NCBI RefSeq assembly: GCF_023715325.1 | Contig: NZ_JAMBNX010000002.1 | Coordinates: forward strand, 62,001 to 126,000 | Direction: 5' to 3' | DNA from: Agromyces mediolanus | GTDB lineage: Bacteria; Actinomycetota; Actinomycetes; Actinomycetales; Microbacteriaceae | DNA length: 64,000 nt | In this document: positions 23,723 to 32,309 of the stretch, piece after piece | How positions within the stretch are numbered: position 1 is the first letter of the stretch | Layout of the letters: every line of letters begins with the position of its first letter | Notes under the pieces: model-generated | Told to the model about the DNA's origin: nothing | The model's database searches: none | What the model saw: only the letters and a program-made list of their open reading frames with translations | Made by a program: the position numbers and the translations under genes

Positions 23723-25471
23723 ATGACGCTGGGCGAGACGGAGACGAGGCCGGTCGAGCAGGCCGCGCCGGCCCGGCGCGCCGCCGGGGTCCGTCCGGCG
23801 CGCGGGGCGAACAAGCCGAACGGGCAGTGGAAGGTCGACGGCCGCGCGCCGCTGAACGCCAACGAGGAGTGGAAGCAGCAGGACGGCGGACTCGCCGTCC
23901 GCGAGCGCATCGAACGGATCTACGCGGCCGGCGGCTTCGCGAGCATCGACCCGACCGACCTGCACGGGCGCTTCCGCTGGTGGGGGCTGTACACCCAGCG
24001 GAAGCCCGGCATCGACGGCGGCAAGACCGCCACCCTCGAGCCGCACGAGCTCGAGGACGAATACTTCATGCTGCGGGTGCGCATCGACGGTGGGCAGCTC
24101 ACCACCGAGCAGCTGCGCACCATCGGCGGGATCTCGACCGAGTTCGCCCGCGACACCGCCGACCTCACCGACCGCCAGAACGTGCAGCTGCACTGGGTCC
24201 GCGTCGAGGACGTGCCCGAGATCTGGCGGCGCCTCGAGGCCGTCGGCCTCTCCACGACCGAGGCGTGCGGCGATGTGCCCCGGGTCATCCTCGGCTCGCC
24301 GGTCGCCGGCATCGCCGCCGACGAGCTCATCGACCCGACGCCGCAGATCGAGGAGATCCAGCGCCGCTACCTCGGCGACCCGGAGTTCGCGAACCTGCCC
24401 CGCAAGTTCAAGAGCGCGATCACGGGGCATCCGAGCCAGGACGTGGTGCACGAGATCAACGACGTCGCCTTCGTCGCCGTCGAGCACCCCGAGCTCGGCG
24501 TCGGCTACGACCTCTGGGTCGGCGGCGGCCTCTCCACCGCCGCGCACCTCGCCGTGCGGACCGGCACCTTCGTGACCCCGGACCGGGTCGCCGAGGTGTG
24601 GGAGGGCGTCGTCTCGATCTTCCGCGACTACGGCTACCGGCGGCTGCGCAACCGTGCGCGGCTCAAGTACCTCGTCGCCGACTGGGGCGCCGAGCGGTTC
24701 CGCGAGGTGCTCGAGACCGAGTACCTCGCCGAGCCGCTGCCCGACGGCCCCGCCGCGCCGAAGCCGATCGCCCAGGGCGACCACGTCGGCGTGCACCGGC
24801 AGCGCGACGGCCGCTTCTACCTCGGCGCGACGCCGCTCGTCGGCCGGCTCTCCGGCACCACCCTCACCGCGATCGCCGAGCTGCTCGAGGGTGTCGGCTC
24901 CGGGCGGCTGCGCACCACCCCGCACCAGAAGCTCGTGCTGCTCGACATCGAGGAGCGCGACGTCGAGCGCGTCGTCGCCGGGCTCGACGGGCTGGGGCTG
25001 CAGGTGCGGCCGAGCCTCATCCGGCGGGGCACGATCGCCTGCACCGGCATCGAGTACTGCAAACTCGCCATCGTCGAGACGAAGGAGACCGCCTCGCGGG
25101 CCGTCGTCCGGCTCGAGGAGCGCCTCGCGGGGCTCGAGCTGCCGCACCCGATCAGCCTGCACGTGAACGGCTGCCCGAACTCCTGTGCACGCATCCAGAC
25201 CGCCGATATCGGGCTCAAGGGCCAGTTGCTGCCCGACGGCGACGGCGGGCAGACGCCCGGCTTCCAGGTGCACCTCGGCGGCGGGCTCGCCTCCGCGCAC
25301 CGCGAGGAGGCCGGCACCGGGCGCACCGTCCGCGGCCTCAAGGTCACCGCCGACGGGCTCGCCGACTACGTCGAGCGCGTCGTGCGCCGCTTCCTCGCCG
25401 AGCGCGACCAGACGGCGGCGGAGACCTTCGCCGAGTGGGCGCACCGGGCCGACGAGGAGGCGCTGCGATGA
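23723..25471 (+). CDS. Siroheme/4Fe-4S sulfite reductase (ferredoxin-type)
   Basis: 582-residue nitrite/sulfite reductase family enzyme; context (APS reductase and CysDN directly downstream) points to six-electron reduction of sulfite to sulfide. Two ferredoxin-like half-domains and two siroheme-binding domains; LHWVRVEDVPEIWRRLEAVGLST and GDVPRVILGSP belong to the first repeat. The cluster/siroheme cysteines are Cys440 and Cys446 (ACTGIEYCK) and Cys484 and Cys488 (NGCPNSCAR). No flavoprotein subunit (CysJ) is present, so electrons should come from ferredoxin, consistent with the FprA-like reductase at the end of the cluster. First gene of a tightly packed operon. Confidence 0.92.
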   Translation: MTLGETETRPVEQAAPARRAAGVRPARGANKPNGQWKVDGRAPLNANEEWKQQDGGLAVRERIERIYAAGGFASIDPTDLHGRFRWWGLYTQRKPGIDGGKTATLEPHELEDEYFMLRVRIDGGQLTTEQLRTIGGISTEFARDTADLTDRQNVQLHWVRVEDVPEIWRRLEAVGLSTTEACGDVPRVILGSPVAGIAADELIDPTPQIEEIQRRYLGDPEFANLPRKFKSAITGHPSQDVVHEINDVAFVAVEHPELGVGYDLWVGGGLSTAAHLAVRTGTFVTPDRVAEVWEGVVSIFRDYGYRRLRNRARLKYLVADWGAERFREVLETEYLAEPLPDGPAAPKPIAQGDHVGVHRQRDGRFYLGATPLVGRLSGTTLTAIAELLEGVGSGRLRTTPHQKLVLLDIEERDVERVVAGLDGLGLQVRPSLIRRGTIACTGIEYCKLAIVETKETASRAVVRLEERLAGLELPHPISLHVNGCPNSCARIQTADIGLKGQLLPDGDGGQTPGFQVHLGGGLASAHREEAGTGRTVRGLKVTADGLADYVERVVRRFLAERDQTAAETFAEWAHRADEEALR

Positions 25472-25554
25472 GCGCGACAGGCGAGACGACGCTGGCGCCC
25501 AGGCGGGCGCGGACGCGGGATGCGGATCCGACCGGCGGGGAGGCCCTGCGGTGA
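25468..25554 (+). CDS. 28-residue mini-ORF, duplicated CysH N terminus
   Basis: ATG at 25468 overlaps the sulfite reductase stop (ATGA) and its TGA overlaps the GTG of cysH (GTGA at 25551-25554), so it fits the operon with no gap. The predicted peptide contains TLAPRRARTRDA, matching the CysH start ALAPRRTRTRDA. At DNA level 25490-25523 and 25561-25594 match at 33 of 34 bases, 71 bases apart. It is most simply a local duplication that left a stub, but its perfect coupling on both sides means it could be translated as a leader peptide. No function known. Confidence 0.5.
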   Translation: MSATGETTLAPRRARTRDADPTGGEALR

Positions 25555-26294
25555 GCGCGGCGCTGGCGCCCAGGCGGACGCGGACGCGGGATGCCGGCGA
25601 GCTCCGCGCGCTCGCCGAGGCCGGTGCCGCCGAGCTGGCCGGTGCCGAGGGCGGCGAGGCGAGCGCCCACGCCGTCGTCGCCTGGGCGGCCCAGCACTTC
25701 GACGCCGAGCTCGCGGCGGTCGCCTGCTCGATGGCCGACGCCGTGCTGCCGCACCTCGTCGCCCAGTCGCTGCCCGGGGTCGACGTGCTCTTCCTCGACA
25801 CCGGCTACCACTTCGCCGAGACGCACGAGACCCGCGATGCCGTGGCGAGGGGGCTCGACGTGCGCGTCGTCGACGTCCGCCCGACGCAGTCCGTGGCCGA
25901 GCAGGACGCCGAGTTCGGCGCGGAGCTCTTCGCCCGCGAGCCGGGGCTCTGCTGCCAGCGCCGCAAGGTCGAGCCGCTGCGGGGCTCGCTCGCGGGCTAC
26001 GAGCTCTGGTTCACCGGGGTGCGTCGCGATGAGGCGCCCACCCGGGCGGGCACCCCCCTCGTCGCCTGGGACGAGCGCAACGGGCTCGTGAAGGTGAACC
26101 CCCTGGCGGCCTGGAGCTTCGAGGAGCTCACCGACTACGCGACGGCCTTCGGGGTCCCGGTGAATCCGCTCCTCGGCCGCGGCTACCCCTCGATCGGCTG
26201 CGAGCCGTGCACGAAGCCGGTCGCCGCCGGCGAAGACCCGAGGTCCGGCCGCTGGGCCGGCCTCGCCAAGACGGAATGCGGGTTGCACGTATGA
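25551..26294 (+). CDS. cysH: Adenylylsulfate (APS) reductase, assimilatory
   Basis: Reduces APS to sulfite and AMP with thioredoxin as donor. 247 residues, GTG start. The four cluster cysteines that distinguish APS reductases from PAPS reductases are present: Cys134-Cys135 (GLCCQRRK) and Cys217/Cys220 (GCEPCTKPV). The catalytic cysteine is Cys243 in the C-terminal TECGLHV motif. PP-loop-like region CSMADAVLPHL and LDTGYHFAETHETRD bind the nucleotide. It overlaps the mini-ORF before it and cysD after it by four bases. No CysC (APS kinase) is fused or nearby, in keeping with the APS pathway. Confidence 0.95.
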   Translation: MSAALAPRRTRTRDAGELRALAEAGAAELAGAEGGEASAHAVVAWAAQHFDAELAAVACSMADAVLPHLVAQSLPGVDVLFLDTGYHFAETHETRDAVARGLDVRVVDVRPTQSVAEQDAEFGAELFAREPGLCCQRRKVEPLRGSLAGYELWFTGVRRDEAPTRAGTPLVAWDERNGLVKVNPLAAWSFEELTDYATAFGVPVNPLLGRGYPSIGCEPCTKPVAAGEDPRSGRWAGLAKTECGLHV

Positions 26295-27235
26295 CGGTCT
26301 CCACCCCATCGCCGAGGCTCGCTCCCGCTCCCCGGGCGTCGAGCCGGTTCGAGGTGCTCGACCAGCTCGAGGCCGAGGCGATCCACATCATCCGCGAGGT
26401 CGTCGCCGAGTTCGAGCGTCCCGTGCTGCTGTTCTCCGGCGGCAAGGACTCCGTCCTCGTGCTGCACCTCGCCAGGAAGGCGTTCTGGCCGGGCCGGGTG
26501 CCGTTCCCGGTGCTGCACGTCGATACCGGGCACAACTTCCCCGAGGTGCTGGCGTTCCGCGACGAGACCGTCGCGCGCCTCGGCATCCGCCTCGAGGTCG
26601 CCCGGGTGCAGGACTACCTCGACGACGGCCGGCTCCAGGAGCGCGCCGACGGCACCCGCAACCCGCTGCAGACCCAGCCGCTGCTCGACGCCATCGCCGC
26701 CGGCCGGCACGACGCCGTCTTCGGCGGTGCCCGCCGTGACGAGGACAAGGCGCGGGCGAAGGAGCGCATCCTGAGCCTCCGCGACGAGTTCGGGCAGTGG
26801 GACCCGCGCAACCAGCGCCCCGAGCTGTGGAGCCTGTACAACGGGCGGCACACGCCCGGCCAGCACGTGCGGGCCTTCCCGATCTCGAACTGGACCGAGC
26901 TCGACGTGTGGCGCTACCTCGAGCGCGAGCGGATCGAGCTGCCGCCGCTCTACTTCGCGCACGAGCGCGAGGTGTTCCGCCGTGACGGCATGTGGCGCGC
27001 CGTCGGCGAGCACTCGCTGCCCCGCCCCGACGAGTCCGTCGAGCGACGCACCGTGCGCTACCGCACGGTCGGCGACATGAGCTGCACCGGCGCGGTCGAG
27101 TCCGTGGCGGCCGACCTCGCCGCCGTCACCGCGGAGGTCGCCGCCTCGACGCTCACGGAGCGCGGGGCGACCCGCGCCGACGACCGCATCTCCGAGGCCG
27201 CCATGGAGGACCGCAAGAAGGACGGGTACTTCTGA
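26291..27235 (+). CDS. cysD: Sulfate adenylyltransferase subunit 2
   Basis: Catalytic N-type ATP pyrophosphatase subunit of ATP sulfurylase, forming APS from sulfate and ATP together with the CysN GTPase. 314 residues. PP-loop VLLFSGGKDSVLVLHLA, HVDTGHNFPEVLAFRD, GGARRDEDKARAKERI, FPISNWTELDVWRYL and the C-terminal RYRTVGDMSCTGAV are all canonical. Start ATG 26291 overlaps the cysH stop; its stop shares one base with the cysN ATG (TGATG). Confidence 0.97.
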   Translation: MTVSTPSPRLAPAPRASSRFEVLDQLEAEAIHIIREVVAEFERPVLLFSGGKDSVLVLHLARKAFWPGRVPFPVLHVDTGHNFPEVLAFRDETVARLGIRLEVARVQDYLDDGRLQERADGTRNPLQTQPLLDAIAAGRHDAVFGGARRDEDKARAKERILSLRDEFGQWDPRNQRPELWSLYNGRHTPGQHVRAFPISNWTELDVWRYLERERIELPPLYFAHEREVFRRDGMWRAVGEHSLPRPDESVERRTVRYRTVGDMSCTGAVESVAADLAAVTAEVAASTLTERGATRADDRISEAAMEDRKKDGYF

Positions 27236-28551
27236 TGAGCACGCTGCTGCGCTTCGCGACCGCGGGCTCGGTCGACGACGGCAAGTCCACCCTCGTCGGC
27301 CGGCTGCTGCACGACGCGAAGGCGATCCTCGCCGACCAGTTCGCGCAGATCGAGTCCGCGAGCCGGGCGCGCGGCTTCGGCGGCGATGCCGGCGGCTTCG
27401 ACTTCGCGCTGCTCACCGACGGGCTGCGCGCCGAACGCGAGCAGGGCATCACGATCGACGTCGCCTACCGCTACTTCGCGACCGACCGGCGCTCCTTCAT
27501 CCTCGCCGACTGCCCCGGCCACGTGCAGTACACCCGGAACATGGTGACCGGGGCGACGACCGCCGACGTCGTCGTCGTGCTGGTCGACGCGCGGAAGGGC
27601 GTGCTCGAGCAGACCCGGCGTCACCTCGCCGTCGTGCGGCTCCTGCGCGTGCCGCACGTCGTTGTGGCGGTGAACAAGATCGACCTGCTCGGCTACGACC
27701 CGGAGCCGTTCGCCCGGGTGGCCGAGGAGGTCGCGGCGGTCGCGGACGAGCTCGGTCTCGACGGGGTGCACGTCGTCCCGGTCTCGGCGCTCGCCGGCGA
27801 CAACGTCGTCGAGCGCTCACCGCGCACGCCCTGGTACGCGGGCCCCGCCCTGCTCGAGCTGCTGGAGACCCTGCCGTCCGCCGAGGAGCTCGCGGCGTCC
27901 GCCGAGGACGGCGGTGAACCGTTCCGCCTCGACGTGCAGCTCGTGCTGCGCCCGCAGGGCGCGCTCGCACCCGAGCTCGCGGCGGTGCCGGGCGCCGAGG
28001 CGGAGTACCGCGATTACCGCGCCTTCGCCGGGCGGATCACGAGCGGCACCGTACGCACCGGGGACCTCGTCGAGGTGCTGCCCGCGGGGATCCTGACCAC
28101 GGTGGTCGGCATCGATACGGCGGACGGGCCGCTCGCGGAGGCTCGGGCGCCGCGCTCGGTCGCGCTCCGGCTCGCGGACGAGGTGGATGCCGCGCGCGGC
28201 GCCGTCATCGCCGCGGCCGACGCCTCGCCGGCTCCCGTGCGGGAGCTCGAGGCGGAGCTGTTCCAGCTCGACGCCCGCCCGCTCGTCGCCGGGGCCCGCG
28301 TGCTCGTGAAGGCGGGCACCGCGACGGTCCCCGCGCTCGTCGCCGAGATCACCGGCCGACGCGACCTCGACACGCTGCGCACCGCGCCCGCCGACCGGCT
28401 GGAGACGAACGACATCGGTCGCGCCGTCATCCGGCTCGGCGCCGCGCTCCCCATCGAGGAGTACGAGGCCAGTCGCGGTGCCGGCGGCTTCCTCGTCATC
28501 CACCAGCAGGACGGCGCGACCCTCGCCGCCGGCACCCGCTCGACGGGCTGA
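27235..28551 (+). CDS. cysN: Sulfate adenylyltransferase subunit 1 (GTPase)
   Basis: EF-Tu-like GTPase that drives APS formation by CysD. 438 residues, without the C-terminal APS kinase found in CysNC fusions. G1 GSVDDGKSTLVGRLLHD at 11-27, G2 region REQGITIDVAYRYF, G3 DCPGHVQYTRNM, G4 VNKIDL, G5 VSAL, then two beta-barrel domains. Domain 2 is somewhat diverged and carries an insertion (RPQGALAPELAAVPGAEAEYRDYR). Directly coupled to cysD. Confidence 0.95.
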   Translation: MSTLLRFATAGSVDDGKSTLVGRLLHDAKAILADQFAQIESASRARGFGGDAGGFDFALLTDGLRAEREQGITIDVAYRYFATDRRSFILADCPGHVQYTRNMVTGATTADVVVVLVDARKGVLEQTRRHLAVVRLLRVPHVVVAVNKIDLLGYDPEPFARVAEEVAAVADELGLDGVHVVPVSALAGDNVVERSPRTPWYAGPALLELLETLPSAEELAASAEDGGEPFRLDVQLVLRPQGALAPELAAVPGAEAEYRDYRAFAGRITSGTVRTGDLVEVLPAGILTTVVGIDTADGPLAEARAPRSVALRLADEVDAARGAVIAAADASPAPVRELEAELFQLDARPLVAGARVLVKAGTATVPALVAEITGRRDLDTLRTAPADRLETNDIGRAVIRLGAALPIEEYEASRGAGGFLVIHQQDGATLAAGTRSTG

Positions 28552-28626
28552 GCGGCACTCCCGCCCGCTGCCCACCCCGCCGCGTTCCCATCCCACCCCA
28601 CCGCGATCCCCGAGGAGGCGACCACC

Positions 28627-29715
28627 ATGCACCACCGCACCACCCGACCCAGCCGCATCAGCCGAGCGATCGCGATCATGGCGGCCGGGGCCGCGATGCT
28701 GACCGGCTGCGCCGCGGCCGCGACGGCCGACCCGGGGCCGGATGCCTCGTCGGAGCCCGCCGCGGAGCTCCGCCTGGGCTACTTCGCGAACGTCACCCAT
28801 GCGCCCGCCCTCGTCGGCCTCGAAGAGGGCTTCTTCGCCGACACCCTCGGCGACACGAAGCTGCGCACCGAGGTCTTCAACGCCGGGCCCGCCGCGGTCG
28901 AGGCGCTCTCAGCCGGCGCGATCGACGCCGCCTACCTCGGGCCCAACCCCGCGATCAACACCTTCGTGAAGTCGGGCGGCGAGTCCGCGGTCATCGTCGC
29001 CGGCGCCGCCTCCGGCGGAGCGGCGCTCGTCGTCCGCGACGGCATCGACGAGCCCGCCGACCTCGCCGGCGCGACGCTCGCGACCCCGCAGCTCGGCAAC
29101 ACCCAGGACGTGGCCCTCCGCACCTGGCTCGCCGACGAGGGCTTCGCGACCGACACGACCGGCGGCGGCGCGGTGAAGATCACCCCGACCGAGAACGCGC
29201 AGACGCTGACCCTCTTCCAGCAGGGACAGCTCGACGGCGCCTGGCTGCCCGAGCCCTGGGTGTCCCGCCTCGTGCTCGAAGGGGGCGCCCACGTGCTCGT
29301 CGACGAGGCGGAGCTGTGGCCGGACGGAGACTTCCCGACGACGGTGCTGCTCGTGTCCAAGCGCTTCCTCGACGAGCACCCCGCCACCGTGCGCGCCCTC
29401 GTCGACGGGCACGCCGAGGCCGTGCGCTTCCTCGCCGACGAGCCCGAGCGCGCCGCCGCCGACCTCAACGCGAAGCTCGCCGCAGACACGGGCAAGCCGC
29501 TCGACGACGCGGTGCTCGCCCGCGCGCTCGAGCACGTGCGGTTCACCGTCGACCCGGTCGCCGGGGCGTTCGAGGACGTCCTCGCGAACGGCGTCGCCGC
29601 CGGGACCGCGAAGGACGGCTCCATCGACGGGCTGTTCGCGCTCGGCATCCTGAACGAGGTGCTCGAGGAGCGCGGCGAGCCGACCGTCTCGGCCGGCGGG
29701 CTGGGCACCCAATGA
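28627..29715 (+). CDS. ABC transporter substrate-binding lipoprotein (sulfonate/nitrate/taurine type)
   Basis: 362 residues. Lipoprotein signal with lipobox near residue 23-27 (AAMLTGCAAA). The SsuA/TauA/NMT1-like fold follows: LRLGYFANVTHAPALVGLEEGFF, AIDAAYLGPNPAIN, DLAGATLATPQLGNTQDVALRTWL, GAWLPEPWVSRLV. A GAGGAGG ribosome-binding site precedes ATG 28627. Position inside the sulfate assimilation operon suggests aliphatic sulfonate (or sulfate ester) capture, but no desulfonating monooxygenase (SsuD/TauD) is in the window, so the ligand is uncertain. Confidence 0.88.
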   Translation: MHHRTTRPSRISRAIAIMAAGAAMLTGCAAAATADPGPDASSEPAAELRLGYFANVTHAPALVGLEEGFFADTLGDTKLRTEVFNAGPAAVEALSAGAIDAAYLGPNPAINTFVKSGGESAVIVAGAASGGAALVVRDGIDEPADLAGATLATPQLGNTQDVALRTWLADEGFATDTTGGGAVKITPTENAQTLTLFQQGQLDGAWLPEPWVSRLVLEGGAHVLVDEAELWPDGDFPTTVLLVSKRFLDEHPATVRALVDGHAEAVRFLADEPERAAADLNAKLAADTGKPLDDAVLARALEHVRFTVDPVAGAFEDVLANGVAAGTAKDGSIDGLFALGILNEVLEERGEPTVSAGGLGTQ

Positions 29716-30440
29716 CGGCGACGGCGATCCGGCTGACCGCGGTCGGCAAGCGCTTCGGCGGCCCGCGCTCGCCGCAGGTGCTCGACGGCATCGACCTCGA
29801 GGTCGGCGAGGGGGAGTTCGTGTGCCTCCTCGGGGCCTCCGGATGCGGCAAGTCGACGCTCCTGAACCTCGTCGCCGGACTCGACGCGCCGACGTCGGGC
29901 TCGATCGAGGTGCCCGGTGACGGGGCCGCGGTGATGTTCCAGGAGTCGGCCCTGATGCCCTGGCTCACGGCCCGGCGGAACGTCGAGCTCGCCCTCCGGC
30001 TCCGTGGAGCTCCGCGCGCGGGGCGCCGCGCCGAGGCCGAACGGCTGCTCGGCCTCGTGAACCTGGCCGACGCGGCCGACCAGCGGCCCCACGAACTGTC
30101 CGGCGGCATGCGCCAGCGGGTCGCGCTCGCCCGTGCGCTCGCGCAGGACCGCACCGTGCTGCTCATGGACGAGCCCTTCGCCGCGCTCGACGCGATCACC
30201 CGCGACCTGCTGCACGAGGAGCTCGAGCGGGTCTGGCGTGAGACCGGCCGCACCATCCTCTTCGTCACGCACAACGTGCACGAGGCGGTGCGGCTCGCGC
30301 AGCGGATCGTGCTGCTGTCGAGCCGGCCCGGGCGCGTCGCGGGCCAGTGGCGGACGGATGCCCCGGGCCTCGACGCCGGAACGGTCGCCCGCGAGATCAC
30401 CGAGCGACTGCGGAAGGAGATCGCGAGCAATGCCGCCTGA
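29712..30440 (+). CDS. ABC transporter ATPase (SsuB/TauB type)
   Basis: 242 residues. Walker A LLGASGCGKSTLLNLVAG, Q-loop MFQESALMPWL, signature LSGGMRQRVALARALA, Walker B VLLMDEPFAALDA, H-loop FVTHNVHEAV, all typical of the nitrate/sulfonate/taurine importer ATPases. Start overlaps the binding protein stop by four bases; its 3' end overlaps the permease gene by 11 bases. Confidence 0.92.
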   Translation: MTATAIRLTAVGKRFGGPRSPQVLDGIDLEVGEGEFVCLLGASGCGKSTLLNLVAGLDAPTSGSIEVPGDGAAVMFQESALMPWLTARRNVELALRLRGAPRAGRRAEAERLLGLVNLADAADQRPHELSGGMRQRVALARALAQDRTVLLMDEPFAALDAITRDLLHEELERVWRETGRTILFVTHNVHEAVRLAQRIVLLSSRPGRVAGQWRTDAPGLDAGTVAREITERLRKEIASNAA

Positions 30441-31422
30441 ACTCGTGCGGGACGCCCTCGCGGAAGATCGCCGCGCCGCGGCGGGGGAGCCGGCGGCGCC
30501 GGGCGCGCCGTCGTCCGAGTCGAGGTCGTCCTCCGACGCGGCCGTCCCGCCCTCCGCGAGCGAGCTGCGGGCGCTCGAAGCCGGCCTCGACCGCCTGCAG
30601 ACCGCGCCGCTCGAACGCGAACCGTGGTGGCGGCGGGCCGCGCGCGGCATCCTGCCCCCGATCGTGCTGCTCGTGGTGCTCGTCGCCGTCTGGCAGGCGT
30701 ACACGGTCATCGCCGAACCCCGGCCCGACCTGTACCCGGGCCCGCTCGACGTGCTCGCCTCGATCGGCGGCGCCTGGGAGTCGGGGCGGCTCCAGCTCGC
30801 CGTCGGCACCAGCCTCGAGCGAGGGGTCCTCGGCTTCCTGATCGCCGCCGCGATCGGCACGCCGATCGGCCTGCTGCTCGCCGAGTCCCGACCGCTCCAG
30901 CGAGCCTTCGGCCCGTTCGTCTCCGGCCTGCAGGTGCTGCCCTCGGTCGCCTGGGTGCCCGCCGCGATCATCTGGTTCGGCCTCTCGGACGCGACCGTGT
31001 ACTTCGTCATCCTGATGGGGGCGGTGCCCTCGATCGTGAACGGCCTCGTCGCCGGCGTCCGCCAGGTGCCGCCGCAGCTGCGCCGGGTCGGCCGGGTGCT
31101 CGGTGCGAGCCGGGCCGAGCTCGCCGCCCTCGTGGTGCTCCCCGCCGCCCTGCCCGGCTACCTCGCCGGACTGAAGCAGGGCTGGGCGTTCTCCTGGCGC
31201 TCGCTCATGGCCGCGGAGATCATCGCGACCGGCGGCTCCATCGGCTTCGGCCTCGGCGCGCTGCTCGACCAGGGGCGACAGCTCGCCGACCTCTCGGCGG
31301 TGTTCGTCGCGATCCTCGCCATCCTCGTCATCGGCATCCTCGTCGAGCTCGCCGTCTTCGCCCCGCTCGAACGGGCGCTGCTCCGCCGCCGCGGGCTGCT
31401 CCCGACCGGAGGTGCGCGATGA
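30430..31422 (+). CDS. ABC transporter permease (SsuC/TauC type)
   Basis: 330-residue inner membrane component. A ~75-residue polar N-terminal extension, unusual in length for SsuC, precedes six helices (ILPPIVLLVVLVAVWQAYTV, and others). The EAA loop reads LGASRAELAALVVLPAALPGYLAGLKQGWAFSWRSLMAAE in pieces and is characteristic. It completes the importer with the two preceding genes and overlaps the following methyltransferase start by four bases, so transporter and siroheme genes are one operon. Confidence 0.92.
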   Translation: MPPELVRDALAEDRRAAAGEPAAPGAPSSESRSSSDAAVPPSASELRALEAGLDRLQTAPLEREPWWRRAARGILPPIVLLVVLVAVWQAYTVIAEPRPDLYPGPLDVLASIGGAWESGRLQLAVGTSLERGVLGFLIAAAIGTPIGLLLAESRPLQRAFGPFVSGLQVLPSVAWVPAAIIWFGLSDATVYFVILMGAVPSIVNGLVAGVRQVPPQLRRVGRVLGASRAELAALVVLPAALPGYLAGLKQGWAFSWRSLMAAEIIATGGSIGFGLGALLDQGRQLADLSAVFVAILAILVIGILVELAVFAPLERALLRRRGLLPTGGAR

Positions 31423-32309
31423 GCGGCGGGCGCGCGATGACCGTCGGGCACGCGCCGCGCGGCGCGACCGGGCTCGTGCAGCTCGTCGGCGCGGGGCCCG
31501 GCGACCTCGGCCTGCTGACCGTGCGCGGCCTGCGCGCGATCGAGGCCGCCGAGGTGATCGTCGCCGATCGGCTCGGCGCCCGCGCGGTGCTCGACCAGCT
31601 CGAGGTCGAACGGGGGTGCCCGCTCGACGCCGAGATCGTCGACGTCGGCAAACGCCCCGGGCATCACGCCGTACCGCAGGAGGGCATCATCGCGCTCCTC
31701 GTCGAGCTGGCCCTCGCCGGTCGGCGCGTCGTGCGGCTGAAGGGCGGCGACCCCTACGTCTTCGGCCGCGGCGGCGAGGAGCTCGCCGCGTGCCGCGCCG
31801 CGGGCGTCGACGTCGAGGTCGTGCCCGGCATCACGAGCGCCGTCTCGGTGCCGGCCGTCGCCGGCATCCCGCTCACGCACCGCGGGCTCGCGACCGCGTT
31901 CACCGTCGCGACCGGCCACGACCAGATCGCCGAGCTCGGCGGCGGCCGCGACCACACCGTGGTGCTGCTGATGGGGGTCGGCACGCTCGCCAACTCGGCG
32001 ACGACGCTCGCCCGGGGCGGGCGTGGCGCCGACTGCCCGGTCGCGATCGTCGAGGACGGCTACGGGCCGGGGCAACGGGTCACGATCGGCACGCTCGGCA
32101 CCATCGCGGTGCAGGCGGCGCTGCGCGGGGTCCGCTCGCCGGCCGTCGTGGTCGTGGGCGACGTCGTGCGGCTGAGCCCCTACGCGCCCGCCGAGCTCGC
32201 CGTGGACGGCTACGCCGTCGCCGCGGCGCACGATCCCTTCGCGCTGCACGGCACGCCGGACGATCCGGTCGCGCCGCCCGCCGGCGCGCCCTCCGAGAAA
32301 GGCTCCTGA
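31419..32309 (+). CDS. cobA: Uroporphyrinogen-III C-methyltransferase (SUMT)
   Basis: Adds two methyl groups from SAM to uroporphyrinogen III, giving precorrin-2 for siroheme. 296 residues, single-domain form. Motifs: LVGAGPGDLGLLTVRGLRAI, VVRLKGGDPYVFGRGGEEL, VVPGITSAVSVPAVAGIPLTHRG, TVVLLMGVGTL. The oxidase/ferrochelatase part of CysG is absent; the CbiX-type chelatase at 22774 can supply iron insertion, and the precorrin-2 dehydrogenase must be elsewhere. Start overlaps the permease stop (ATGA); its stop shares a base with the next ATG. Confidence 0.94.
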   Translation: MSGGRAMTVGHAPRGATGLVQLVGAGPGDLGLLTVRGLRAIEAAEVIVADRLGARAVLDQLEVERGCPLDAEIVDVGKRPGHHAVPQEGIIALLVELALAGRRVVRLKGGDPYVFGRGGEELAACRAAGVDVEVVPGITSAVSVPAVAGIPLTHRGLATAFTVATGHDQIAELGGGRDHTVVLLMGVGTLANSATTLARGGRGADCPVAIVEDGYGPGQRVTIGTLGTIAVQAALRGVRSPAVVVVGDVVRLSPYAPAELAVDGYAVAAAHDPFALHGTPDDPVAPPAGAPSEKGS

